A stretch of DNA of 37,787 nt from Neobacillus niacini (GTDB lineage Bacteria > Bacillota > Bacilli > Bacillales > Cytobacillaceae), in NCBI RefSeq assembly GCF_000759675.1, contig NZ_BAWM01000066.1:14387-52173 (forward strand), given 5' to 3'. The position numbers and the translations under genes were made by a program. The notes under the pieces were generated by a model. That model ran no database searches, was not told the origin of the DNA, and saw only the letters and a program-made list of their open reading frames with translations. Shown in pieces: positions 24,386 through 32,106 of the stretch. Numbering within the stretch: the stretch's first letter is position 1; every line of letters begins with the position of its first letter.

Positions 24386-24814
24386 TTATTCCTCTACTCT
24401 ACTCTTAACTTTTTTCAAAAGTTTTTCGATTGTTTCTGTCTCATCACCACTCAATGAATTAAAAATATGATCAATCAATTTTTGATGTTTAGGCATGATA
24501 TCCTTCATTAAGTGGGTTCCATCATCAGTTAAGGTCACATGTATGATTCGGCGATCCTCTGGACAATCATTTCGACTTAACAAACCTCTTTTTTCTAATT
24601 TATCGATAACATATGTCATCGAACCACTCGATATTAGTATCCGACTCCCTATCTGTTGAATGTTTTGTTTTCCTTGTAAGTAAAGTACCTCTAACACTGA
24701 AAATTCGGTTACACTCAAATTGTATTTAGTCATTTCATCTCTTATTCGATCCTGAATAGCTTTTGAAGTTTGCATCATTAACAAAAATGGCTGATTAGTG
24801 CATTTGTTATCCAT
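24386..24814 (-). CDS. MarR-family regulator, MhqR-like
   Basis: A 142-residue winged-helix regulator. FSVLEVLYLQGKQNIQQIGS, then SSGSMTYVIDKLEKRGLLSR and DCPEDRRIIHVTLTDDG give the recognition helix and wing of MarR proteins. AGGAGGTG lies before the ATG. The neighbouring hydrolase, the dioxygenase remnant and the operator-like dyad upstream make it a likely homologue of MhqR, which represses quinone detoxification genes. Only the C-terminal MhqO-like piece of the dioxygenase survives next to it. Confidence 0.83.
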   Translation of the reverse strand: MDNKCTNQPFLLMMQTSKAIQDRIRDEMTKYNLSVTEFSVLEVLYLQGKQNIQQIGSRILISSGSMTYVIDKLEKRGLLSRNDCPEDRRIIHVTLTDDGTHLMKDIMPKHQKLIDHIFNSLSGDETETIEKLLKKVKSRVEE

Positions 24815-24846
24815 TTAATCACCTCCTAAGATATTTTGAATTTTAA

Positions 24847-24864
24847 TATCTTGAATGTGAGATA
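24847..24864 (-). promoter_or_regulatory. Candidate MhqR-type operator
   Basis: TATCTTGAATGTGAGATA is an inverted repeat (TATCT...AGATA), close to the ATCTCGAATTCGAGAT-type MhqR box as I recall it. It lies about 33 bases upstream of the marR-type start, so autorepression is likely. Confidence 0.6.
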
Positions 24865-24910
24865 ATGATAATACAAATATCGATTCTAGTCAATATTCTT
24901 TTTTGAAAGT

Positions 24911-25033
24911 AATTTGTAGATATCTTTAGAATTTGTATAGATATCCAGTAAGGTTTGTAGATAAATCTCATATATGTGTAGATATATTAAAACTTTGTGG
25001 AGATATAGGAACGAGGTGTTTAGATATATCAAA
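24911..25033. repeat. 21-bp phased direct repeats, TTTGTAGATAT
   Basis: AGATA(T/A) occurs at 24918, 24939, 24959, 24980, 25001 and 25022, i.e. six copies spaced 21, 20, 21, 21 and 21 bases. Most are preceded by TTTGT or a close form. The spacing equals two turns of DNA, so all copies face the same side. It fills the region between glgC and the marR-type gene. No gene is seen inside. Confidence 0.8.
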
Positions 25034-25085
25034 AATACTCTTTTTTAAAAAAAAAGCGAAACCCACGTAGATTTCGCATTAAATA

Positions 25086-26240
25086 TTATCTATAAACCAA
25101 GGGTTGAATGTTTTGGTTATCACCAATTAAAGTTATTTCACTAAACGGTGTTGAATCACCTACTTTAGCATTGGTAGCTATGACACTACCGCTTCCAACG
25201 ACTGAGCGGTAAATTTCAGCATTTTCACCTATTATGGTGTTAGGTAAAATAACGGAATCCTTAATGATTGCCCCTTTTCCTACTATCACACCATAGAACA
25301 GCACAGAATTTTTAACCTCCCCATAAACCTTGCAGCCTTCACTTATGATGGATTGGTGTAAGGAGGCTTTTCCATCCAAATACATTGGTGGATGGCTCAT
25401 TCCGTTCGTGTAAATAATCTACTCTTCATTTTTTAATATCGGATTAGTGTTTACCGAAAGGAGATCCATATGTGCTTCCCAAAATCTTTGGACGGTCCCA
25501 ACATCCTTCCAATAACCATTAAAGTGATATGCATGTAGGTGGCAGTTATCCTGAATCATAGCTGGAATAACATCCTTGCCAAAATCTTTTGAGGAAAATG
25601 GATTGTTTTCTTCTTTTTCTAGAAATTTCCTTAATATTGGCCAATTAAATAAGTAAATTCCCATTGAAGCAAGATTAGACTTTGGATGTTTTGGCTTTTC
25701 CTCAAACTTGATAATCTGCTTTGTCACTGGATCAATATTCAAAATTCCAAAACTGCTCGCTTCACTCCATGGGACTTGAATGACTGAAATGGTTGCGTCA
25801 GCTCCAGACTGTTTATGCTCATTGACCATATGACTGTAATCCATTTTATAAATGTGGTCACCAGAGAGAATGAGTACATATTCAGGATTTTGACTTTCTA
25901 TATAGCTGAGATTTTCATAGACAGCATGCGCGGTACCCTCGTAGCTCTTTTCTTCATTTTCACTTTCATTCGGCTGAAGAATAGCTACTCCCCCAATTTT
26001 TCGATTCAGGCCCCATTTTTCTCCATCCTCTATATAATTCTGAAGAGTTTCTTGTTTATATTGAGTTAGGATTCCAACCGTATCAATACTAGAGTTTTTA
26101 CAATTACTTAATGCAAAATCAATAATTCGGTATTTACCTCCAAACGGGACAGCTGGCTTTGCTAAATTTCGAGTTAATTCCTTAAGTCGTGTTCCTTTCC
26201 CACCTGCTAACAACATCGCAATGCATTGTTTTTTTGTCAT
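25086..26240 (-). pseudogene. glgC: Glucose-1-phosphate adenylyltransferase GlgC, interrupted by an amber codon
   Basis: The frame gives 384 codons, the size of B. subtilis GlgC, which makes ADP-glucose for glycogen. The catalytic part is intact: LLAGGKGTRLKELT, KPAVPFGGKYRIIDF, LSGDHIYKMDY, FEEKPKHPKSN and GYWKDVGT. At codon 274 a TAG (25421-25419) stands where the homologue has Trp (ERKWKIY against NEE-stop-IIY), so one TGG to TAG change explains it. The left-handed beta-helix domain continues in the same frame to 25086. The start has GGAGG 5-6 nt upstream. No glgB, glgD or glgA lies beside it. Either a pseudogene or a truncated product of 273 residues. Confidence 0.85.
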
Positions 26241-26482
26241 GGGTACCTCCTTTTTCAAAGATAAATTCCGTTATGTAATAATTATTTGTCCTCATTGTAG
26301 CACCCATTTCTAATGTAAAATATCAATAATTTGCGACTCTTAAAATGCATATTCGACGTAAATCCTTATTACCTTCAAAAATAAACAAAATATCGAAATA
26401 AACAGATACAATATACAAGCTGTTTATGTCGAATCGAATCGATGTAATAATTGAAAAATATGAAATATTTGTGTATATAAAA

Positions 26483-26513
26483 ACACGCTGATCCATTTAT
26501 CATCAGCGTGTGA
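26483..26513 (-). terminator. Terminator on the minus strand
   Basis: ACACGCTGAT pairs with ATCAGCGTGT around a short loop, followed by TTTTAT on the minus strand. It follows the small frame ending at 26523. Confidence 0.75.
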
Positions 26514-26522
26514 TCAAATATA

Positions 26523-26654
26523 TTAATGACCGACAGCCTTTTCAAGACCGCCTGGTTTATTATGAATTGCCAGCTTTTCTATCAATTTACTACTCTCTTT
26601 ATTAAGACCCTTTAATTGAACTTTAATGCCATAATTGAATTTAAACGCAAACAA
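26523..26654 (-). pseudogene. Small gene tail of unknown family
   Basis: A frame of 43 codons ends KLIEKLAIHNKPGGLEKAVGH, 10 bases before a good terminator. The only possible in-frame start is TTG at 26654, which has no ribosome site; an ATG at the same place is in another frame. This looks like the end of a gene whose start was lost or frameshifted. I do not recognise it. The rest of 26259-26748 holds only the two terminators and AT-rich sequence. Confidence 0.35.
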
Positions 26655-26715
26655 CTAACGTTTCTGATGTTTTACGTTCCTTTCATCTTTTTCTACTTTA
26701 ACTGTAAAAACAAAA

Positions 26716-26743
26716 AACAGAAGGATCCATTTACCCTCCTGTT
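26716..26743 (-). terminator. Terminator of the ribA-ribD-HAD operon
   Basis: On the minus strand ACAGGAGGGT pairs with ATCCTTCTGT (one G-T pair), followed by TTTTTG, just after the HAD gene. Confidence 0.75.
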
Positions 26744-26748
26744 TTTCT

Positions 26749-27321
26749 CTACTCAAGCTCTTTATTTAATATTTCATTTAGGTCCGTCCAATTTAATATC
26801 CGGGGATATTCTAAATGTCGATTATATGATTGGTCTCTTACAAACACTTTTAAGGAATCGTGAGTAAGTGTATCTAAAACTTCAGCTTTATCATCAAAGT
26901 AATAGTCTAGCTTTAATTCTTTGATAATTTCAACCTTTTCGTGATCTAGCATTCCATAGAAAAAACGGTCATCCCGAACAGGGAAGCCCTGTTCTTTCAT
27001 CCATTTTTTTGTCCGTTCTCCATGTTCTTTTGGTCTTGCGGTTATGTAATAAATTTCGTGCCCTTTTTCAACTAGTTCCTGTAAGGTTTCAACCGCATTT
27101 GGAAAAGGAGGACAATCAGTATAATAAATCTCTTCTAAAGAAGTTTTCCACATTTTACTTCCCTCTTCATCAGATAGCCCAAAGGGCTCATGTATTTCAA
27201 CCCTTTTTAACTCGTGGAATACTTCGGATGGTACGTTTTTGTTTAGCTTTTTATTGTAAATCGTAAATGCATGTTCTCTCAAGTTGATTAAAGTATCATC
27301 AATATCAAAACCAAATTTCAT
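26749..27321 (-). CDS. HAD-family phosphatase (NT5C/YqfW-like nucleotidase)
   Basis: A 190-residue haloacid-dehalogenase-fold hydrolase. Motif I is FDIDDTLI (both Asp), motif II is YYITARPKEH (Thr in place) and motif IV is YYFDDKAE. A cap segment lies in between. The start ATG with AAGGGG follows the ribD stop by one base (TGA-T-ATG), so it is translated with ribD. By family it may be a 5'-nucleotidase. By context it could be the phosphatase that acts on 5-amino-6-ribitylamino-uracil 5'-phosphate, a step done by HAD enzymes (YcsE, YwtE, YitU) in B. subtilis. Confidence 0.85.
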   Translation of the reverse strand: MKFGFDIDDTLINLREHAFTIYNKKLNKNVPSEVFHELKRVEIHEPFGLSDEEGSKMWKTSLEEIYYTDCPPFPNAVETLQELVEKGHEIYYITARPKEHGERTKKWMKEQGFPVRDDRFFYGMLDHEKVEIIKELKLDYYFDDKAEVLDTLTHDSLKVFVRDQSYNRHLEYPRILNWTDLNEILNKELE

Positions 27322-27322
27322 A

Positions 27323-28426
27323 TCAAAGCCCCTTGTGTGAGTAGATCGGATATCCAGTAAATTTATAATCACTGCCAATTTGTTGCAGAGATAGATTTGA
27401 TAATTGAACGGCGTCTTTCATTTTATCCATTCCTGCACCAGCTAAGAAGGACGGAGCATTGTGACCGCCAATTATTTTTGGAGCAACATACAAGACTACT
27501 TTATTAATTAATTTATTCTCTAGGAAGGACCAGTTGATGGTACCTCCTCCTTCAATTAAAACAGAAGAAACTAATTTTTCGCCTAATATTTGAAGAACTT
27601 CAGCTGGGTTAACGTGTTTTGTTCCGGTAGTTGGAATAACAGTAACCCCAGTGTCCTCTAGTGTTTTTCGCTTATCTTTGTCAAAGTTTTCGCTGGTAAA
27701 TATCCAAGTTTCAGCCAGCTTATCTGTTATGACCTTAGATTCTAATGGGATTCTTAAAGTAGAATCCAAAATGATTCGGATAGGATTACGTCCGTTTGGT
27801 ATACGTGTAGTAAGCTCAGGATCATCCTTTATGACTGTGTTCACCCCAACTAGAATGCCCATATTTTCATTTCTAAGATAATGAACATCTCTTCGTGCTT
27901 CTTCAGAAGTAATCCACTTACTATCAAAAGAATGTGTCGCAATTTTCCCATCTAAGGTGATTCCTGCTTTCATTGTAACAAAAGGTGTTTTCTCAACAAT
28001 GAACTTATTAAACACTTCGTTCATTCTTTGTGACTCTTCTTGACGTACGCCAATAATAACTTCAATACCCGCATCCTCTAGGATTTTTACACCATTTCCT
28101 GATACAACTGGATTTGGGTCAAGTGTTGCAATTACAACCTTTTTAATACCTGCCTCGACAATTGCTACAGCACAAGGACCAGTCCTTCCATGGTGTGAAC
28201 ACGGTTCGAGCGTCACATAAATGGTCCCGCCTTTTGCTTTTTCACCAGCCATTCGAATCGCATGAATTTCAGCATGAGGCTCGCCTGCCTTCAAGTGAGT
28301 ACCGATTCCCACAACTCGGTTATCATTGACAATTACCGAACCGACCAAGGGATTTGGGTCAGTCTGACCTTTCATCGCCTTTGCATTTTGTAAGGCTAAA
28401 TCCATATAAAATTCGTGATTAGTCAT
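27323..28426 (-). CDS. ribD: Bifunctional pyrimidine deaminase/reductase RibD
   Basis: A 367-residue enzyme for steps 2 and 3 of riboflavin synthesis. The deaminase domain (1-145) has H51 and E53 (PHAEIHA) and the zinc cysteines C76 and C85 (EPCSHHGRTGPC). The reductase domain (about 148-360) has PFVTMKAGITLDGKIA, then SVLIEGGGTINWSFLE. The start MTNHEFY has AAGGG upstream and overlaps the last 8 bases of ribA, so the two are coupled. No ribE, ribH or ribBA is here. Confidence 0.92.
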   Translation of the reverse strand: MTNHEFYMDLALQNAKAMKGQTDPNPLVGSVIVNDNRVVGIGTHLKAGEPHAEIHAIRMAGEKAKGGTIYVTLEPCSHHGRTGPCAVAIVEAGIKKVVIATLDPNPVVSGNGVKILEDAGIEVIIGVRQEESQRMNEVFNKFIVEKTPFVTMKAGITLDGKIATHSFDSKWITSEEARRDVHYLRNENMGILVGVNTVIKDDPELTTRIPNGRNPIRIILDSTLRIPLESKVITDKLAETWIFTSENFDKDKRKTLEDTGVTVIPTTGTKHVNPAEVLQILGEKLVSSVLIEGGGTINWSFLENKLINKVVLYVAPKIIGGHNAPSFLAGAGMDKMKDAVQLSNLSLQQIGSDYKFTGYPIYSHKGL

Positions 28427-29177
28427 TTGGACAAGTCCCTTCATCCTCTTCTTCTAGATGACCAGACTTTTTAATCTTTGTTTGTAAATACTTCTCATTA
28501 AACTCTGATACATCTCCCCATAATGGCTGTCTGCCTGAAACCTCTAACCCTGCTTCTTTTAAGGCATTTAATTTTTTCGGATTGTTGGTCATTAAGGTTA
28601 CTGGTTTTTGACGAATAGCCTTTAAAACTTGAATAGCATCACTGTAGTTTCTAGAGTCATCTACGAACCCTAGACCTTCATTTGCTTCAACCGTATCATA
28701 TCCGTTTTCTTGAAGAACGTAGGCCATTGCTTTACTGAATAAGCCAATTCCTCTTCCTTCATGATTAGCTAAATAGAACAATGCACCTGTTCCATGTTCC
28801 TGGATCATCTTCATTGATTTTTTAAGCTGATACCCGCAATCACATCTTTTACTTCCAAAAATATCACCAGTATGACAAATGGAATGCATACGAATAATGG
28901 CATCCTCAGCATACTCAAAGTCCCCATAAACTAAGACACTTGATTGCTGAAATTCAGCTAAGTTAGCAGAAGATAATTTATCAATAATCCTTTCAAAATC
29001 CTCTGTAACCTCTTTACAATTTAACCAGCAGTACCATTTGAACTCCACAGTTTCACCATATAAATTAACAGGAAGCTTAATCGGTCCGACTAAATAAATA
29101 GCACCTCCTTCTGTTTTTATTAATTGGATTTTATCTTCTAGTACTGAAAGCACTTTAGAGTCAAGAGCTTGCTTCAT
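28419..29177 (-). CDS. ribA: GTP cyclohydrolase II-like protein (RibA)
   Basis: A 252-residue protein. Residues 80-245 are the cyclohydrolase II domain: HSICHTGDIFGSKRCDCG with zinc ligands C101, C112, C114; GYDTVEANEGLGF; and LMTNNPKKLNAL. The usual YxRQEGRGIGL reads YLANHEGRGIGL, with one extra residue and without the Arg-Gln pair. Residues 1-78 are an N-terminal extension not seen in E. coli RibA, and no DHBP synthase domain is fused. The ribosome site is AAGGGG. It opens the ribA-ribD-HAD operon. No FMN riboswitch is seen upstream. Confidence 0.87.
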   Translation of the reverse strand: MKQALDSKVLSVLEDKIQLIKTEGGAIYLVGPIKLPVNLYGETVEFKWYCWLNCKEVTEDFERIIDKLSSANLAEFQQSSVLVYGDFEYAEDAIIRMHSICHTGDIFGSKRCDCGYQLKKSMKMIQEHGTGALFYLANHEGRGIGLFSKAMAYVLQENGYDTVEANEGLGFVDDSRNYSDAIQVLKAIRQKPVTLMTNNPKKLNALKEAGLEVSGRQPLWGDVSEFNEKYLQTKIKKSGHLEEEDEGTCPND

Positions 29178-29233
29178 ATAATTATCCCCTTTTTTTATTT
29201 AGTGTGTCGATTTTGTTTTTATTTCATGCCAAT

Positions 29234-29269
29234 CTTAGCTGGTAGTGTTTACATTATTTTTGAGCTAAG
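29234..29269. promoter_or_regulatory. Inverted repeat upstream of ribA
   Basis: CTTAGCT (29234-29240) and AGCTAAG (29263-29269) are a perfect 7-base dyad 22 bases apart, about 60-90 bases before the ribA start. Possible operator; nothing else links it to a known regulator. Confidence 0.3.
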
Positions 29270-29316
29270 TTAGACCTTAAGAAGGAGCAATCCGATGAGA
29301 CTGCTCCCTATAAGTG

Positions 29317-29952
29317 TTATTTTATTATCAATCCTAATAATCGTGCAAATCCTAAGGCTTGATCGGCAGTAACTACACAGCCAGCTAGATCTTTCATGGA
29401 AACATTTATTCGATCAAAGGTACAGGTGCTTAAATCAATCCCTTTCAAAGGGGTTTGTTCAAAATTTGCTTCATTTACATCACAGTCTTTAAATGCCACC
29501 TTATTAAATTTGGATTCATAATAGTCTGCATTGCGAAGTGAACATGAATTAAAGTGTACCTGCTTTAGTTTGGAATATCCAAATGAAATCAAATTGGCAT
29601 TACAATTTTGAAATAAAACATTTCCAAGTGAAGCGTCTGAAAGATTAAGACCAAGTATTTTAGATTCTATAAATTCAACTCGATGAATGCTGCCATCTCT
29701 AAAATCCGTATTAGATAAATCACAGTGATCAAAAATAACGTCTGTTAATTCGATGCTCCTAAAAGAAACATCTATAAAAGTGACATTTTTAAAAATTACT
29801 TGTTCAAAGCGTATTCTATGTATTTCTTCACTCTTAATTGTACAATCATTTATGATACACATTTCATAATAAGGCTCTTCCATCGGTTCAAATATTGAAG
29901 TTGTTAAACCATCTGGAATTTTGGGCTGTTGAATTTTTATTGTACTTGCCAT
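29317..29952 (-). CDS. Pentapeptide-repeat protein, Qnr-like fold
   Basis: A 211-residue protein. From about residue 45 to 185 it is built of five-residue units with a hydrophobic or aromatic residue at every fifth place (for example VIFDHCDLSNTDFRD, VLFQNCNANLISF, VAFKDCDVNEANF). Such units form a right-handed quadrilateral beta-helix. In Qnr and MfpA this fold mimics DNA and protects gyrase, but many members have other or unknown roles. The short C-terminal helix (ALGFARLLGLIIK) is typical of the Qnr-like subgroup. It stands as a single unit; a hairpin at 29284-29306 may end it. Confidence 0.85.
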   Translation of the reverse strand: MASTIKIQQPKIPDGLTTSIFEPMEEPYYEMCIINDCTIKSEEIHRIRFEQVIFKNVTFIDVSFRSIELTDVIFDHCDLSNTDFRDGSIHRVEFIESKILGLNLSDASLGNVLFQNCNANLISFGYSKLKQVHFNSCSLRNADYYESKFNKVAFKDCDVNEANFEQTPLKGIDLSTCTFDRINVSMKDLAGCVVTADQALGFARLLGLIIK

Positions 29953-29987
29953 TTTAAAATCCTTCCTTTCGAATCAACTAAAAGGAA

Positions 29988-30013
29988 AAGACCTTTGTGA
30001 AAACAAAGGTCTT
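29988..30013 (-). terminator. Terminator of the yebC-family gene
   Basis: AAGACCTTTGT pairs with ACAAAGGTCTT around GAAA, then TTCCTTTT on the minus strand. Confidence 0.88.
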
Positions 30014-30022
30014 CTTCAAGTC

Positions 30023-30742
30023 CTATTCACCTAAATCAACATTGTGATATATTCGTTGAACATCTTCAAGATCTTCCAATACGTCAATCATTTTTTCGAA
30101 TTTTGCTTGAGCATCCTCTGGAAGTGTCACTTCATTTTGTGCAAGCATAGTAAGTTCGGCAACTGAAAATTCAGTGATTCCCGCATTCTTAAATGCTTCT
30201 TGTACGGCATGGAACTGATCAGGCTCAGCATATACGATAACCGATTCATCTTCTTCAAGAATGTCACGTACATCTACATCGGATTCCATCAAGATTTCTA
30301 GAACTTCATCAGCTGTTTTACCTTCAAGTCCAATAACAGCTGTTGCGTCGAACATATAGGCGACAGATCCACTGACACCCATGTTTCCGCCATTCTTACC
30401 AAATGCGGCACGAACGTCAGATGCTGTACGGTTCACGTTATTTGTTAAGGCATCCACGATGACCATTGACCCATTAGGTCCAAAGCCTTCATAACGAAGT
30501 TCAGAATAGCTTTCTTCTGATCCGCCTTTTGCTTTGTCTATTGCACGGTCAATAATGTGTCTAGGTACATTATAGGTTTTAGCACGTTCTAAAACAAATT
30601 TTAATGCCTGATTCGATTCAGGGTTAGGTTCACCCCTTCTCGCTGCAACATAAATTTCAACTCCAAATTTTGCATAAATACGACTCGTATTTGCATCCTT
30701 TGAGGCTTTCTTTTCTTTAATATTGTTCCATTTACGACCCAT
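30023..30742 (-). CDS. YebC/PmpR/TACO1-family regulatory protein (YeeI-like)
   Basis: A 239-residue protein of the YebC family. It opens MGRKWNNIKEKKASKDA, then RIYAKFGVEIYVAAR; FGPNGSMVIVDALTNNVNRT and GGNMGVSGSVAYMF are conserved family stretches. Members act as transcription regulators or as translation factors that help ribosomes on proline stretches. The K-W-N opening, where classical YebC has H-S-K-W, fits the second Bacillus paralogue (YeeI). The start MGRK is chosen over one 3 codons upstream for its better fit with the family. Confidence 0.9.
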   Translation of the reverse strand: MGRKWNNIKEKKASKDANTSRIYAKFGVEIYVAARRGEPNPESNQALKFVLERAKTYNVPRHIIDRAIDKAKGGSEESYSELRYEGFGPNGSMVIVDALTNNVNRTASDVRAAFGKNGGNMGVSGSVAYMFDATAVIGLEGKTADEVLEILMESDVDVRDILEEDESVIVYAEPDQFHAVQEAFKNAGITEFSVAELTMLAQNEVTLPEDAQAKFEKMIDVLEDLEDVQRIYHNVDLGE

Positions 30743-30903
30743 ACTGTCCACTCACTTTCAACTTTGGCTCTACATAAAAATAGTAATAGAAATAGATTGC
30801 ATCTTCAACCATTTTCTAAAATGATAGGTTATACCAGATAATATTATACCGTAATTGGCAAATTTGTTAAGTACTAATCATCAATACTTATTACTGTAAA
30901 TAG

Positions 30904-30935
30904 AAAAAGCCAGGAAATTAGTTCCTGACTTTTTA
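30904..30935 (-). terminator. Terminator of the ParA-like gene
   Basis: AAAAAGTCAGGAA pairs with TTCCTGGCTTTTT on the minus strand, overlapping the gene stop. Confidence 0.85.
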
Positions 30936-31733
30936 AGATAATTTTAGTTTTGCGATAAATTTGATTTCGTTTTGAAATTTTTCTAGGATTTCTTCAAACG
31001 ATGAATTTATTAATAGCGGGAAAAGATTTTCGAGTGCTTCATGATAATTTTGCCCTAATGCTTCCCGTAAAAGAACATATTCATGAAAAAGCAATGCTTT
31101 CTCAAAATCAATTCCAAGCTCATATAAGCCTCGAAACAAAGTCTCTTTTGGGATTTGTTTAATCTTTTTATAGATTTTTTCATTTTTTTCAATGAATTTT
31201 GCTTCCAAATACCTCGTCACATAATCTCTATAAACCATTTGTCCAATATCATTTGTTTCTTTTTTTGTATAATTAAAGCCAATTACACGACCTTCCTTAT
31301 TTTCACGGATAATAAAGGTTTCATTCCCTTTTAGGTGCTGAATGAAATTCTTAACGCTTTTATCAAATATTTTGTTAAATTGGATAATTTGATGGAGTTT
31401 GACAGCAAAATCTGTATTTTCTTCACCGACAACAAATAATCTGTCCACTATAGGTAAAAGTCTTAATACTCCTTCAGAAAGCTGGCTCGATGCATCATAG
31501 ATAATAATATCGAATTCTTTTTTCATTTTTTTTACGATCCGTTTTTGTTCCGTTAGTGTCAATTTTGAAAAATCATGGATAACCTCTTCAGAAAGACCTT
31601 CTTTTTCTAATGTCCCATACGAAATAAACGCAGCAGATAAATCGGTATTCATTTTAAGCCAATGATAAATAGATAAAGATAATTCCGTAACACCTGATTT
31701 CGCCTTTGGCGAATAAAAGCCGACCAAGTACAT
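30933..31733 (-). CDS. ParA/MinD-like protein with degenerate Walker A
   Basis: A 266-residue protein starting MYLVGFYSPKAKSGVTELS. It looks like the first strand and P-loop of a ParA/MinD/ArsA-type ATPase, but the usual KGGVGKT is changed to KAKSGVTE, so the C-terminal lysine of Walker A is gone. A Walker B-like strand EFDIIIYDASSQL and a third strand VDRLFVVGEENTDFAVKL follow, as in MinD. From residue 140 on it is helical, Lys/Glu-rich and matches nothing I know. AGGTGAG supports the ATG. It is the last gene on this strand before a terminator. Function unknown. Confidence 0.65.
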   Translation of the reverse strand: MYLVGFYSPKAKSGVTELSLSIYHWLKMNTDLSAAFISYGTLEKEGLSEEVIHDFSKLTLTEQKRIVKKMKKEFDIIIYDASSQLSEGVLRLLPIVDRLFVVGEENTDFAVKLHQIIQFNKIFDKSVKNFIQHLKGNETFIIRENKEGRVIGFNYTKKETNDIGQMVYRDYVTRYLEAKFIEKNEKIYKKIKQIPKETLFRGLYELGIDFEKALLFHEYVLLREALGQNYHEALENLFPLLINSSFEEILEKFQNEIKFIAKLKLS

Positions 31734-31852
31734 TTTACTCACCTGCCTTTTATTACTATAGTATTTAAATAAGGAAGTAAACGTTAAAGACAAACCATTA
31801 CTTCGTCAGTTTTATAAAAAAAAGGCTCTAGATTTAAATTCTATTGACAAAA

Positions 31853-31883
31853 AAAGAATGACATCACACGGATGTCATTCTTT
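31853..31883 (-). terminator. Terminator of the regulator-folE-CDGSH operon
   Basis: AAAGAATGACAT pairs with ATGTCATTCTTT around a 7-base loop, followed by a T-containing tail on the minus strand. Confidence 0.85.
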
Positions 31884-31899
31884 ATCCCTATATAAATCA

Positions 31900-32100
31900 T
31901 TATCCTGAAACTCTTGGACTGCTTACAAATCCACCTCTTTTATGTGATCCATCACAAAATGGTTTCTTATTGGATAGTCCACACCTGCAAAGATAAACTT
32001 TTCCTTTTTTCGTATATTCATTACCTTCTGAATCATATAAATGGAAATCACCATTTACTTCCAATGGACCATTATCGGAAATAATAATCTTATTATCCAT
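31900..32100 (-). CDS. CDGSH iron-sulfur domain protein
   Basis: A 66-residue protein with one CDGSH motif: C38-R-C40-GLSNKKPF-C49-DGSH53, the 3Cys-1His set that binds a redox-active, labile [2Fe-2S] cluster. The N-terminal half is a short beta-rich part (GPLEVNGDFHLYDSEGNEY) common in bacterial single-motif members. It starts 6 bases after the folE stop, so it is part of that operon, and the operon regulator itself has Fe-S-type cysteines. Likely role: redox or cluster handling. Confidence 0.92.
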   Translation of the reverse strand: MDNKIIISDNGPLEVNGDFHLYDSEGNEYTKKGKVYLCRCGLSNKKPFCDGSHKRGGFVSSPRVSG

Positions 32101-32106
32101 ATATCC

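Noticed and set aside
25419..25421. Pyrrolysine at the amber codon in glgC
   Set aside because: The position aligns with Trp in the homologue and a single TGG to TAG change explains it; pyrrolysine is not expected in this family.
28419..29316. FMN riboswitch upstream of ribA
   Set aside because: The leader is only about 140 bases, AT-rich, and lacks the conserved RFN segments; only a 7-base dyad is seen.
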